64,000 bases of DNA from DASUPK01 sp963747425 (GTDB lineage Bacteria > Actinomycetota > Thermoleophilia > Solirubrobacterales > 70-9): the NCBI GenBank assembly GCA_963747425.1, contig CAVVFJ010000014.1, positions 186,001 through 250,000 on the forward strand, in the 5' to 3' direction. The translations under genes were made by a program, and so were the position numbers. This document shows, one piece after another, positions 16,613 to 25,245 of the stretch. Below the pieces are notes generated by a model. The model saw only the letters and a list, made by a program, of their open reading frames with translations. It was not told the origin of the DNA and made no database searches. Within the stretch, counting starts at the first letter, position 1. Every line of letters starts with the position of its first letter.

Positions 16613-17800
16613 CTAGCTCGGCCGAACCCTAGATGACGGCCTCCGGATGCCGGCGGAGTCGGCGGCCCCAAGCTCGAAGCGGCGGGTCAGCGCGATGGTG
16701 ACGGCGGCGGCAAGGGCGAGCCCGGCGCAGAGCGACCAGGCGGCGGCGAAGTGGTCGTGCTCCGCGAGCAGGCCGACCAGCAGCGGGCCGCCGGCCGCCC
16801 CGGCGAAGAGGCCGGACATCATCACCCCGACCGCCCAGGCGGGGGCGTCCGGACGGCGCGAGACGACCGCGAGCGTCAGCGTGCCCGGCCACGACCAGCC
16901 GATGCTCCCCACGATCAGCGCCGCCAGCACGATCACCGCCGGCTCTCCCGCGATCAACAGCAGGTAGCCCGCGACGCTTCCCGCCAGGATCAGGGCGGTG
17001 AGCCGCAGCGGGTCTGCGCCCGAGCGGTCGGCGATCACCCCCAGCCCCACCCGGCTGATCGTTGCCGCCAGGCTGACGGCTCCGAGGAGCAGGCCGGCGG
17101 CGCCCTCGCCGATCCCCTGGTCGACGGAGTAGGTGACCAGGAAGGCGATGAAGCCGACGCCGGCCGCACTCGCCAGGGTGGCCGCCAACGCGAGGGCGCG
17201 GATCGAGGTCAGGTGGTGCGGTGCGGATTCGGTCTGTGCATGGAGCCTCGACGGCTCTCCCGGCGCGGGCGCGGGCGCGAGGGCGACCGCCGCGACGGCG
17301 AGGGCCGCCGCCACGACGTACGCCCATCGCCACCCGAAGGGAATCGCCACCGCGGGCAGCGCCAGGCCGGCGAGCAAGGCCCCGATCGAGGCGCCCGACT
17401 GCTGCGCCCCGAACGCCAAGCCATGGCGCCTCGTGTCCACCGTGCGCCGCAGCAGGGCGCTCACCGCGGGACCGCCGATCGCGTTGCCGAGGCCCGCGAC
17501 CAGCAGGATCACGATCAATGCCGCCGCGGAATGAGCGAGGGCCGCCACCGCGAGACAGGAAACCGCGGTGAGGGCGGCGCCGAGACGCATTCCCCGCCGT
17601 GCCCCGATCCTCTCGACCAGGTGCCCCGCAGGCGTCGAGCCGGTCATGCAGGTCAGATAGAAGATGGCAACCGCGAGCCCGAGGATCGAGTCGCCGAAGG
17701 AGAAGTCGTGGCGGATCCGGGGGGCGAGGCTGGCTGTGAGGAACCCCGGGAGCACACCGGCGACGATCAATGCCGTCCCGGTGGTGACCGATCTACGCAC
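16613..17800 (-). CDS. MFS transporter (aromatic acid uptake candidate)
   Basis: The ~395-residue membrane protein has twelve predictable hydrophobic segments and the MFS loop motif GHLVERIGARRGMRLG between TM2 and TM3, with a related ADRSGADPLRL in the second half. The frame is open further upstream, but the GTG at 17800 (VRRSVTTGTAL) directly before the first membrane segment overlaps the upstream stop by 8 nt and is the more likely start. Next to pobA, uptake of 4-hydroxybenzoate or a related acid is the simplest guess. Confidence 0.85.
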   Translation of the reverse strand: MRRSVTTGTALIVAGVLPGFLTASLAPRIRHDFSFGDSILGLAVAIFYLTCMTGSTPAGHLVERIGARRGMRLGAALTAVSCLAVAALAHSAAALIVILLVAGLGNAIGGPAVSALLRRTVDTRRHGLAFGAQQSGASIGALLAGLALPAVAIPFGWRWAYVVAAALAVAAVALAPAPAPGEPSRLHAQTESAPHHLTSIRALALAATLASAAGVGFIAFLVTYSVDQGIGEGAAGLLLGAVSLAATISRVGLGVIADRSGADPLRLTALILAGSVAGYLLLIAGEPAVIVLAALIVGSIGWSWPGTLTLAVVSRRPDAPAWAVGVMMSGLFAGAAGGPLLVGLLAEHDHFAAAWSLCAGLALAAAVTIALTRRFELGAADSAGIRRPSSRVRPS

Positions 17801-18452
17801 TCGCCGCCGCGGCGTGCAGGTGCTGCAGGGCATCGGCCCCTACATAAGCCAACCCGAGCGGCGATCCCGCATCCGTCAGGGCCTGCCAGAGGTTGCCGGC
17901 CTCGGACGCGGCGGCCACCAGCAGCCATTGCTTCTCGAATTGGTGCAGCACCAGCGTCGGGACGCCGCCCACGGACTCAACCCGCAGGCAGCCGGGACCG
18001 CAGGGGGAGGTTCCCGCTCGGGCCAGGACCTCGCGGGCGTACGGGCCGGTGAGGCAGACCGCGACGCGATCGGAGGTGACGTCCTCGATCCGGGTCTCCG
18101 AGCGGGCCGTCTCCTCAAGGTCGGCGCGCACCCGCGCGGCCTTGCTCGGCGAAGCGAGCACGAGCAACAGCTCCTTGGAGACGACGCACCACCACGCGTC
18201 GGCGGCCTCGATGGCGCGTCCCGGCCGCAGCTCCCGCCCGGACGGATACAGGTCGGCGATCGCGGTGGCCGTGTCCCGCACCTCGAACTTGCTGATGCTC
18301 GAGACGTCGGCAAGGCCGGCGGTCGCGCGGCTGACCGCTATCTCCGACGCCAGGGAGCCGAAGTCGGCCGCGACGACCCATCCCTCCCGTTCGGTCATAT
18401 GGGCGCCAGAGCGCTTCAGCACGTCATCCAGGGGACTGAGCAGAGACCCCAT
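17793..18452 (-). CDS. Short GcvT/sarcosine-oxidase-gamma-like folate-binding protein
   Basis: A 219-residue protein resembling the N-terminal region of glycine cleavage T-protein and the SoxG subunit: GLADVSSISKFEVRD near residue 45 corresponds to the aminomethyltransferase start, and SDRVAVCLTGPYAREVLAR to the middle. It is about half the length of GcvT or LigM. It overlaps the MetE-like gene by one base, which suggests the two proteins act together on a one-carbon unit carried by tetrahydrofolate. Function is not established; a folate-dependent demethylase component is a hypothesis. Confidence 0.65.
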   Translation of the reverse strand: MGSLLSPLDDVLKRSGAHMTEREGWVVAADFGSLASEIAVSRATAGLADVSSISKFEVRDTATAIADLYPSGRELRPGRAIEAADAWWCVVSKELLLVLASPSKAARVRADLEETARSETRIEDVTSDRVAVCLTGPYAREVLARAGTSPCGPGCLRVESVGGVPTLVLHQFEKQWLLVAAASEAGNLWQALTDAGSPLGLAYVGADALQHLHAAAASA

Positions 18453-19552
18453 CAGCCCCAGACCTCGTGCGCGACCTTGCCGAGAAGCTCGAGCTTCGCC
18501 TTCTGGTCGTCGAAGGTGACGAGGTTCCCCGGCAGGGTCGAGGCGAAGCCGCACTGCGGGCTCAGCGCCAGCCGCTCCAGGGGAATGAACTTCGAGGCCT
18601 CCTCGATCCGCTCCTTGAGCTGATCGCCATCCTCGAGCTCGGGCTCCTTGGTCGTGATCAGGCCCAGCACGACCGTCTTGCCCTCGGGGACGAAGCGCAA
18701 CGGCTCGAACGTCCCGGCCCGGGGGGAGTCGTACTCGGCGAAGATCCGGTCGCACTCCAGGTCGGTGAAGAGCTGCTCGGCGATCGCGTCGTAGCCGCCC
18801 TCGACCGACCACATCGAGCGGTGGTTGCCGCGGCAGAGGTGAACCGCCCAGGTGACGTCGGGGAAGGCCCTGATCAGCTGGTTGTCGCGCTCGATCATCT
18901 GCCCGAGCCAGGTTTCGGTGTCGAGCCCGAGATTGCGCAGGTTCTCCTGGCCCTCCTCGCTGACCAGGTGGGTGTAGCGGGGGGAGTCGAGCTGGAAGTA
19001 GTCGCAGCCGGCCTCGGCCGTCTCGCCGACGATCTGCTTCATCAGCTCGATCACCTCGTCCATGTAGGCCTCGCGGTCCGGGTAGACCTTGTCCGAATAG
19101 CCGGGGACCCAGAGCACGCTCGCGTAGGTCATGCCGGCGAGCGTCGCCTTCGCCGGCCGGTCGCTGTTCGCGCTGACGAACTTGTATTCCTCGAGCGGAA
19201 GGTTGTGGCGGATGCCGAGCTTCTCCGTGACGGCGGGGAGCTTCGGCGGCGGGCCCTCCGGCTTGTCGGCGGAGCCGTGGAACATGACGGGCGCCGGGAC
19301 CTCGGGGTTGTACCCGGAGAGGCTGTCCGTGAGCGGATCGAACCAGAACCGGCGGCGCACCTCGCCGTCGGTGAGCACCTCGATGCCGGCCCCCTCCTGC
19401 AGGGCGATGTTGCGTTTCCCCTCCTCCTCCTGGAGGGCCTCGAGCTCCTTTGGATCAATCTCGCCCTGCGCGTCCCGCTCCATCGCCTGCTTGAGCTCGT
19501 CGTGGCGCAGCAGGCTCCCGACGATCTCGCAGTGAAATCCGTTGCTCGGCAT
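18452..19552 (-). CDS. MetE-like cobalamin-independent methyltransferase (C-terminal domain type)
   Basis: The 366-residue protein is a single (beta/alpha)8 domain related to the C-terminal half of MetE. The zinc set is intact: His238 and Cys240 (VHLCRGN), Glu273 (FAEYDS) and Cys334 (SPQCGF). Core methionine synthase MetE is twice this size, so this is a short paralogue, a class that transfers methyl groups between thiols, folates or corrinoids. It lies between a FadR-type regulator and a GcvT-like gene in the pobA operon, which suggests catabolic methyl transfer rather than methionine synthesis. GAGGAG precedes the ATG. Confidence 0.8.
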   Translation of the reverse strand: MPSNGFHCEIVGSLLRHDELKQAMERDAQGEIDPKELEALQEEEGKRNIALQEGAGIEVLTDGEVRRRFWFDPLTDSLSGYNPEVPAPVMFHGSADKPEGPPPKLPAVTEKLGIRHNLPLEEYKFVSANSDRPAKATLAGMTYASVLWVPGYSDKVYPDREAYMDEVIELMKQIVGETAEAGCDYFQLDSPRYTHLVSEEGQENLRNLGLDTETWLGQMIERDNQLIRAFPDVTWAVHLCRGNHRSMWSVEGGYDAIAEQLFTDLECDRIFAEYDSPRAGTFEPLRFVPEGKTVVLGLITTKEPELEDGDQLKERIEEASKFIPLERLALSPQCGFASTLPGNLVTFDDQKAKLELLGKVAHEVWG

Positions 19553-19581
19553 CTGTGGCTCTCCTCTCTTCTCTTCCTTGC

Positions 19582-20364
19582 TCAGCTCTTGGCGAGATCC
19601 GCCAGGTTGATCAGCGACGCGCCGGGGATCCGCTCCAGGACGTCGCGGTTGTCCAGGACGATCTCCAGGTTCCGGAGGGCGATCCGAGCGTGCTCCCGCG
19701 CCAGGGCCTCGGCGCGCGCGCCCTGGCGCCGCTCGATCGCAACGATCAGGCCGCGGTGATGCTCCTGGGCGATCACCAGGATCTCGCGGGACTCGGGAAG
19801 CTCGGCCTGACCCTGGACCAGTGCGCTCGGCGAGGCGAACGGGAGGGCGGCGATCCGCTCCAGCTCCCGGTCGAGGACGGGGCTCGCCGCTGCCTCCACG
19901 AACAGCTCATGGAAGGCCCGGTTGCACTCCACGTACTGCCAGAAGGAGTCGACGTCCGAGCGGTGGACGAGCGGGTCCATCTCCGCGCTCAGACCGCGCA
20001 TCCTGGTCAGCTGATCCGCGGTCGCGCCGCGTTCCGCCGCGAACCGGGCCGCGGTCCCCTCCAGCACTCCGCGGAGCTCGATCGCGTCGTTGATCTCGTC
20101 CCGGGTGAACTCCCGGACGGCGTAGCCGCCGCCGTCGAGGTTCTCCAGCAGGCCCTCGTGCTGCAGGGTTGCGAGCGCCAGCCTGAGTGGAGTCCGGGAG
20201 ACGCCGAGGCGCTCCACCAGGGGCAGCTCCGACATCCGCGTGCCGGGAGGGAACTCGCCACTGAGCAGCAGGTCCCGGAGGCTGAGGAGGGCCCGCGTGG
20301 TCTGCGAGGTGGGCTCGCCGTCGCCGGCATTGGCCACTTTGCCGGCTTCGCCGTTAGCGGCCAA
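19582..20364 (-). CDS. FadR-subfamily (FCD) GntR transcriptional regulator
   Basis: The ~260-residue regulator has a winged helix (RMSELPLVERLGVSRTPLRLALATL, residues ~43-67) and an FCD effector domain with histidines in CNRAFHELFVEAA and AQEHHRGLIVAI. The frame starts with TTG at 20364; a GTG ten codons later is an alternative. It is the first gene of the operon metE-like, gcvT-like, MFS, pobA, SDR (gaps of about 30 nt or overlaps) and is divergent from the aldehyde dehydrogenase gene. It probably binds the TGTATRCA sites in that gap and represses both sides until an aromatic ligand is present. Confidence 0.85.
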   Translation of the reverse strand: MAANGEAGKVANAGDGEPTSQTTRALLSLRDLLLSGEFPPGTRMSELPLVERLGVSRTPLRLALATLQHEGLLENLDGGGYAVREFTRDEINDAIELRGVLEGTAARFAAERGATADQLTRMRGLSAEMDPLVHRSDVDSFWQYVECNRAFHELFVEAAASPVLDRELERIAALPFASPSALVQGQAELPESREILVIAQEHHRGLIVAIERRQGARAEALAREHARIALRNLEIVLDNRDVLERIPGASLINLADLAKS

Positions 20365-20531
20365 TTGACCGTCTCTTGTATGCAGAATGCCTATCCATCA
20401 CCCAAAAAGCGCGAGTCGTCCCGCGTCGAATAACGTCTGCTCCTCACCTGTTGCATACAGGATCCCGGTGAGGCAAGATACACGGCGAACCGCTGGGAAC
20501 GGAATCCCGGCGTCGAGAGGAGGAGGACTTG
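20365..20531. promoter_or_regulatory. Divergent control region with two TGTATRCA sites 75 bp apart
   Basis: The gap between the FadR-type gene and the aldehyde dehydrogenase holds TGTATGCA at 20377-20384 and its reverse TGCATACA at 20452-20459; their centres are exactly 75 bp apart. The right site is embedded in CCTGT-ATGCA-ACAGG on the minus strand. The left site lies 13 bp from the regulator start, the right one 73 bp from the aldehyde dehydrogenase start. Palindromes of this size suit FCD-type GntR dimers. The same core and spacing recur at 55.3 kb. Confidence 0.6.
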
Positions 20532-22019
20532 ATGGAGGTTGCGACCCAGACGGAGGTCCGTACGGGGACCCTGATCACCGATCAGATCCTCGACGGCAAG
20601 ATCTACAGCGGTGGCTGGCAGCAGACGAGCGAGCGGCTCGAGGTGCACAACCCCGCCACCGATGAGCACCTCGCCTCGGTCGGATCCGCGACGCGAGACG
20701 ACGTCCTCAGGGCTTCGAAGCTGGCGGCGGAGGCGCAGCCCGGCTGGGCCGCGACCCCGGGACCCGAGCGGGCCAAGCTCCTTCACGCCGCCGCCGACGC
20801 GCTCGAGAGCGCGCATGAGGAGATCGAGTGGTGGCTGATCCACGAGGGCGGCGGAGTTCCGCAGAAGGCCGCGTTCGAGGTGGGCGAGGCCGCGAAGGAG
20901 CTGCGCGCGGCCGCCGCGCTGACCTCGATGCCGATCGGCGAGGTGCTGCCGAACGAGCAGGGCCGGATCAGCATGGCGAAGCGCCTGCCGGTCGGGGTCG
21001 TCGGCGTGATCGCGCCGTGGAACTTCCCGATGATCCTGGCGATGCGCTCCGTCGCGCCTGCGCTCGCACTCGGCAACGCCGTTCTGTTGAAGTGCGACCC
21101 GCACACGCCGGTCTCCGGCGGGCTGGTCTTCGCTCGGGCCTTCGAGGAGGCCGGTTGGCCGGAAAACGTCTTCCAGGTCCTGCCCGGCGGAGTCGAGCCG
21201 GGCGAGGCGATCTGCGAGGCGCCGGAGATCCGAATGGTCTCCTTCACGGGCTCCACCCGCGCGGGCCGCGCGGTCGGCGCGCTTGCAGGCGGGAACCTGA
21301 AGCGGGTCGCGCTCGAGCTCGGCGGCAAGAGCTCGTTCATCGTGCTCGACGACGCCGACATCGAGAAGGCGACCTCCTGTGGAGCGTTCGGCACCTTCTT
21401 CCACCAGGGCCAGATCTGCATGGCCTCCGGGCGGCACCTCGTTCACGAGTCGATCGCGGACGACTACATCTCGCTGCTCGCCGAGCGTGGCGGCCGGCTT
21501 CCCGTCGGGGACCCGGGCAAGGAGGAGGTCGCGCTGGGACCGATCATCAACCGCCGGCAGATCGACCGAGTGCAGGAGATCGTCGACGACGCCGTCAGCA
21601 GCGGCGCCGAGCTGAAGACGGGCGGCAAGGGAGACGGACCCTTCTTCCCGCCGACGGTGCTCTCCAACGTCACCCGGGACATGCGCGCCTGGAACGAGGA
21701 GATCTTCGGGCCGGTCGCGCCGGTGATGACGTTCTCCGACGAGGACGAGGCCGTCGCGATCGCCAACGACACGGAGTACGGCCTCTCCGGCGCCGTCTTC
21801 ACCTCCTCGCACGAGCGCGGGCGTGAGGTAGCCGACCGGCTCGACACCGGCCTGGTCCACATCATGGACTCGACCGTGTACGACGACCCGGTTGCCCCAT
21901 TCGGCGGCAGGGGGGCGTCCGGCAACGGCGGCCGCTTCGGCGGTCACTTCAGCGTCGAGGAGTTCACCGAGGTGCGCTGGATCACCGAGCAGCCGGAGCA
22001 GGCCAGCTACCCGTTCTAA
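20532..22019 (+). CDS. Aldehyde dehydrogenase, benzaldehyde/vanillin type
   Basis: The ~495-residue NAD(P)-dependent enzyme shows VIAPWNFPMILAMRSVAPAL, the glycine-rich SFTGSTRAGRAVG, the catalytic glutamate in LELGGKSSF, and the catalytic cysteine in HQGQICMASGR. The ICM context around the cysteine and overall sequence resemble vanillin and benzaldehyde dehydrogenases. It would oxidise an aromatic aldehyde to the acid that feeds PobA or the pca route. The ATG at 20532 follows GGAGGAGG; a TTG one codon earlier is also open. It is divergent from the FadR-type regulator. Confidence 0.88.
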   Translation: MEVATQTEVRTGTLITDQILDGKIYSGGWQQTSERLEVHNPATDEHLASVGSATRDDVLRASKLAAEAQPGWAATPGPERAKLLHAAADALESAHEEIEWWLIHEGGGVPQKAAFEVGEAAKELRAAAALTSMPIGEVLPNEQGRISMAKRLPVGVVGVIAPWNFPMILAMRSVAPALALGNAVLLKCDPHTPVSGGLVFARAFEEAGWPENVFQVLPGGVEPGEAICEAPEIRMVSFTGSTRAGRAVGALAGGNLKRVALELGGKSSFIVLDDADIEKATSCGAFGTFFHQGQICMASGRHLVHESIADDYISLLAERGGRLPVGDPGKEEVALGPIINRRQIDRVQEIVDDAVSSGAELKTGGKGDGPFFPPTVLSNVTRDMRAWNEEIFGPVAPVMTFSDEDEAVAIANDTEYGLSGAVFTSSHERGREVADRLDTGLVHIMDSTVYDDPVAPFGGRGASGNGGRFGGHFSVEEFTEVRWITEQPEQASYPF

Positions 22020-22071
22020 GCCGCCGTAATAGGTTCTGGCCGCCACACAGTCCCCCTATATAAGGAGAACC

Positions 22072-22926
22072 GTGCAGTTCAACCTGGATGCCCTGGGGCA
22101 ATGGACCCCGGGCCGCGCCACATCCGTCGGCAGAGACTTGCTCAGCGCATACGCGCAGGCGACGAACGAGTCGGCGCCGGCTGCGCTCGCCGGCACGGTC
22201 GCCACCCCCGTGTTCGCGATCGTTCCGGTCTGGAACGTGCTTCAGGAGGCCGCCACCTCCGTCGCGCCCGAGGAGGCGCGGCCCCGGGTGGTGCACGGCG
22301 ATCAGGACATCCGGATCTCGATCCCGATCCAGCCGGGCATGACGGTGCGCTCGCGGGCGGCGGCCGTGGGCGTCCACGTCAAGGAGTCCGGGACCACCGT
22401 GGTGCTCAAGACCGAGAGCCTCGACGGCGACAACCGCCTGCTTAACGAGCAGTACGTGACCGAGTTCTACCGGGGTGTCTCGGGTGGCACGGGCGGCGGC
22501 GAGGAGGCGCCCGACCATCGGATGCCCGACGAGCTGGGCGCCTCGGAGCCGATTGCGGCGCCGACCTATCCCATCGCGGAGGACCAGACCCAGCGGTACG
22601 CCGAGGCCTCAGGCGACCACAACGCCTTCCATCTCGATGACGAAGTCGCGCGCGCGGCGGGCCTGCCGGGGATCATCGTCCACGGGCTCTGCCTGATGGC
22701 GTTCGCGGGCCGCGCGGTGCTCGCCTCACAGAAGATCGAGGACCCCGCCGCCATCGAGAGGCTCGCGGTGCGCTTCTCGCGCCCGATGGAGCCCGGCGAC
22801 GCGCTCACGACCCGCGTCCGCCGCCCGGATGGGGGCGCGGTGGGATTCGACGCGGTGAACGGTGCCGGCGAGGTGGTCCTCAAGGACGGTCTGGCTGAGC
22901 TTCGGGAGCAGGCGTCGCCCCCGTGA
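22072..22926 (+). CDS. MaoC-like double hot-dog dehydratase
   Basis: The 284-residue protein has two hot-dog halves; the C-terminal half contains the hydratase 2 motif YAEASGDHNAFHLDDEVARAAGLPGIIVHG with the catalytic Asp and His. Such enzymes hydrate enoyl-CoA or enoyl-ACP substrates. GTG start with AAGGAG 5 nt upstream. It overlaps the following amidohydrolase gene by 4 bp. In this neighbourhood it may hydrate a CoA-bound side chain of a cinnamate-type acid, but no direct evidence supports that. Confidence 0.8.
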   Translation: MQFNLDALGQWTPGRATSVGRDLLSAYAQATNESAPAALAGTVATPVFAIVPVWNVLQEAATSVAPEEARPRVVHGDQDIRISIPIQPGMTVRSRAAAVGVHVKESGTTVVLKTESLDGDNRLLNEQYVTEFYRGVSGGTGGGEEAPDHRMPDELGASEPIAAPTYPIAEDQTQRYAEASGDHNAFHLDDEVARAAGLPGIIVHGLCLMAFAGRAVLASQKIEDPAAIERLAVRFSRPMEPGDALTTRVRRPDGGAVGFDAVNGAGEVVLKDGLAELREQASPP

Positions 22927-23792
22927 TCGACCTCGACGCGGTCCAGGCAGTCGACGTCCACACCCACGTCGAGGTCTCGGCCGACGGACACGACCCCATC
23001 CCCCCGAAGCTCCGGGAGGCATCGCAGAAGTACTTCCGCGACGGCGGCGGCACCCCGACCATCGACGACGTCGGCGCCTACTACCGCGAGCGCAAGATGG
23101 CCGCCGTGGTCTTCACGGTGGACTGGGAGTCCCAGTCGGGGCGCCCGCCGGTCTCCAACGAGGAGGTCCTGGAGGGCGCCGCCAAGTACGACGACGTCCT
23201 GATCCCGTTCGCGAGCGTCGACCCCGCCCGCCCCGATGCGGTCGAGCGCGCCCGAAGGCTGATCGACGAGTACGACGTCCGCGGCTTCAAGTTCCACCCC
23301 AACCTCCAGGCGTTCTTCCCAAACGATCGCGCCGCCTACCCGCTGTACGAGGTGATCGCCGAGGCGGGGCTTCCCGCCCTGTTTCACACGGGCCACAGCG
23401 GGATCGGCTCGGGCCTGCCCGGTGGTGGCGGGGTGCGGCTCAAGTACTCGAACCCGATCCACGTGGACGACGTGGCCGCCGACTTCCCGGACCTGCCGAT
23501 CGTGCTCGCCCACCCCTCCTTCCCGTGGCAGGACGAGGCGCTCTCGATCGCTATGCACAAGCCGGAGGTCTATATCGACCTCTCCGGCTGGTCGCCGAAG
23601 TACTTCCCGCCCCAGCTCGTGCGGTACGCGAACACCCTGCTCAAACGGCAGGTCTTGTTCGGCTCCGACTACCCGATGATCACTCCCGAGCGCTGGCTCC
23701 GGGACTTCGAGCAGCTGGACGTCGAGGACGAGGTGAGACCCCTGATCCTGAAGGAAAACGCGGCGAGATTGCTTGATTTAGGCACGGATTAA
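22923..23792 (+). CDS. Amidohydrolase-2 (ACMSD-like) family protein
   Basis: The 289-residue protein has the amidohydrolase-2 arrangement: AVDVHTHVE (metal HxH), LFHTGHSG, VLAHPSFPW and LFGSDYPMITPERW with the catalytic Asp. Members decarboxylate aromatic or muconate-type acids (for example gamma-resorcylate decarboxylase, ACMSD) or hydrolyse lactones. It is coupled to the MaoC gene by a GTGA overlap. Whether it decarboxylates or hydrolyses cannot be told from the sequence. Confidence 0.8.
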   Translation: MIDLDAVQAVDVHTHVEVSADGHDPIPPKLREASQKYFRDGGGTPTIDDVGAYYRERKMAAVVFTVDWESQSGRPPVSNEEVLEGAAKYDDVLIPFASVDPARPDAVERARRLIDEYDVRGFKFHPNLQAFFPNDRAAYPLYEVIAEAGLPALFHTGHSGIGSGLPGGGGVRLKYSNPIHVDDVAADFPDLPIVLAHPSFPWQDEALSIAMHKPEVYIDLSGWSPKYFPPQLVRYANTLLKRQVLFGSDYPMITPERWLRDFEQLDVEDEVRPLILKENAARLLDLGTD

Positions 23793-23801
23793 GGCTCGTG
23801 A

Positions 23802-23827
23802 AAACAAACCAAACGAAATGACTTTCT
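23802..23827 (+). promoter_or_regulatory. Bipartite element AAACAAACCAA-N6-TGACTTTCT upstream of the ABC importer
   Basis: In the AT-rich 100-bp gap before the substrate-binding protein gene, AAACAAACCAA (23802-23812) and TGACTTTCT (23819-23827) are separated by 6 nt. The identical element with the same spacing lies upstream of the aryl kinase gene on the minus strand (52559-52534). A TATAGG hexamer at 23831 could be the -10. The start codon is 65 nt downstream of the element. I read it as an activator or promoter site shared by the two operons. Confidence 0.55.
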
Positions 23828-23892
23828 TGGTATAGGATCACGCAAGGGCCGCCGGAACCGACCGACGGCCGGTAACAGAGGAGGAGAGATCG

Positions 23893-25224
23893 GTGAAGAA
23901 GTACTTCGGCTCGAAGAGAGGACGATCCGTAACCACGCTGGTCGTGGTCGCGGCAGGCCTGTCGTTGGTCGTCGCCGCGTGCGGCGGCAGCGGAAGCAAG
24001 AGCAGCAACAGTGGATCAGTCGTAGACAATCCAAAGTGCGGCAACGGCAACGGTCAGAAGCCCACGGGTAGTCCGATCAAGATCGGCGCGATCGCGACGA
24101 AGCAGCCCGGTACGGACTTCACCGATGGCGAGAACGCAGCCAAGGCGTACTTCGACTGCGTCAACGCCAACGGTGGTGTGAACGGTCACCCGATTCAGTA
24201 CATCACGGAGACCGAGCAGACCGACCCGGCGCAGGATGCTGCGCTGGCGCGCAAGTTGATCGAAACCGACCACGTGGTTGGCATGGCCGGCGGGTTCAGC
24301 CTGATCGAGTGCGACGTCAACCACAGCTACTACGAGCAGAAGGGCGTGGCCGTGCTGAACGCGGGCATCGCGCCTTCGTGCTGGGCCTCGCCGAACAGCA
24401 TCCCGGTGAACATGGGTCCGCGCTACAGCTCGGATGGCGCCGTGCAGGCAGTGATCCGGCAGGACGTCGACAAGATCGCGTTCGATCAGTCGAACGTCCC
24501 GGGCACGGGCTACATCGCAGCCGGCCCGAAGATCGTCGCCGACGCTGCTGGCGTGCCGATCAGCGAATCGACCGACAACGTCCCGATTCAGGACGCGAAC
24601 TCGGTCGCAGTCCGGTTGACCCAGGAGGCCGGCCCGAATGGGGCCGTCGTCCTCAACTTCACGCCGCCTGAGGCGCTGAAGATTCTCCAGGCCGCGCAGC
24701 AGCAGGGCCTCGAGGACAGCGTCAAGGCGTGGGGTTGCTCGACGCCGTGCAACACCGACTTCCTGGCGCAGGCGCTGGGAACGAAGTGGGACGGCAAGCT
24801 GCTCGTCAACGCCGAGCTCAACGTGACCGACTTCGACGGTCCCGACTCAGAGCTGTACCGGTCGGTGATCAAGAAGTACGGCCAGAGTGTGACCGGCGGT
24901 CTGGGCAGCTTCAGCCAGATGGGTTACCTGATGGGCGAGTTCATGACCAATGCACTGGAGAAGGTGCAGGGCGACTACACGCTGAAGAGCGTGAACGACC
25001 AGGTCTTTGCCCTGAAGGATCAGAAGACGGACATCCTGTGCCGGCCCTGGTACACCGGGCAGGCACCGCTGCACATCCCGAACAACGTCGACTGGACCAC
25101 CACGCCGCAGAACGGCCACATGGTTCAGAAGGAGGATTGCTTCGAGATCAGCGGGGATGAGCCGGACATCGCGAAGGTCCGCCAGATCGAGCAGGCGGAT
25201 CCGAGCCTGACCGGCGGAAGTTGA
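23893..25224 (+). CDS. ABC transporter substrate-binding lipoprotein (LivJ/LivK type)
   Basis: The ~443-residue protein has a lipoprotein signal: positive KKYFGSKRGR, a hydrophobic stretch and the lipobox VAAC at about residue 30, then a Gly/Ser linker. The mature part is the periplasmic-binding type I fold (PIKIGAIATKQPGTDFTDGENAAKAYFDCVNANGGVNG). It captures the substrate outside the membrane for the permeases encoded next. GTG start with GAGGAGGAG upstream. In aromatic-degrading actinobacteria and Rhodopseudomonas such systems carry aromatic acids as well as branched-chain amino acids, and the neighbours favour an aromatic ligand. Confidence 0.88.
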   Translation: MKKYFGSKRGRSVTTLVVVAAGLSLVVAACGGSGSKSSNSGSVVDNPKCGNGNGQKPTGSPIKIGAIATKQPGTDFTDGENAAKAYFDCVNANGGVNGHPIQYITETEQTDPAQDAALARKLIETDHVVGMAGGFSLIECDVNHSYYEQKGVAVLNAGIAPSCWASPNSIPVNMGPRYSSDGAVQAVIRQDVDKIAFDQSNVPGTGYIAAGPKIVADAAGVPISESTDNVPIQDANSVAVRLTQEAGPNGAVVLNFTPPEALKILQAAQQQGLEDSVKAWGCSTPCNTDFLAQALGTKWDGKLLVNAELNVTDFDGPDSELYRSVIKKYGQSVTGGLGSFSQMGYLMGEFMTNALEKVQGDYTLKSVNDQVFALKDQKTDILCRPWYTGQAPLHIPNNVDWTTTPQNGHMVQKEDCFEISGDEPDIAKVRQIEQADPSLTGGS

Positions 25225-25245
25225 GCGGAGGGCTGTGAGTCACTA

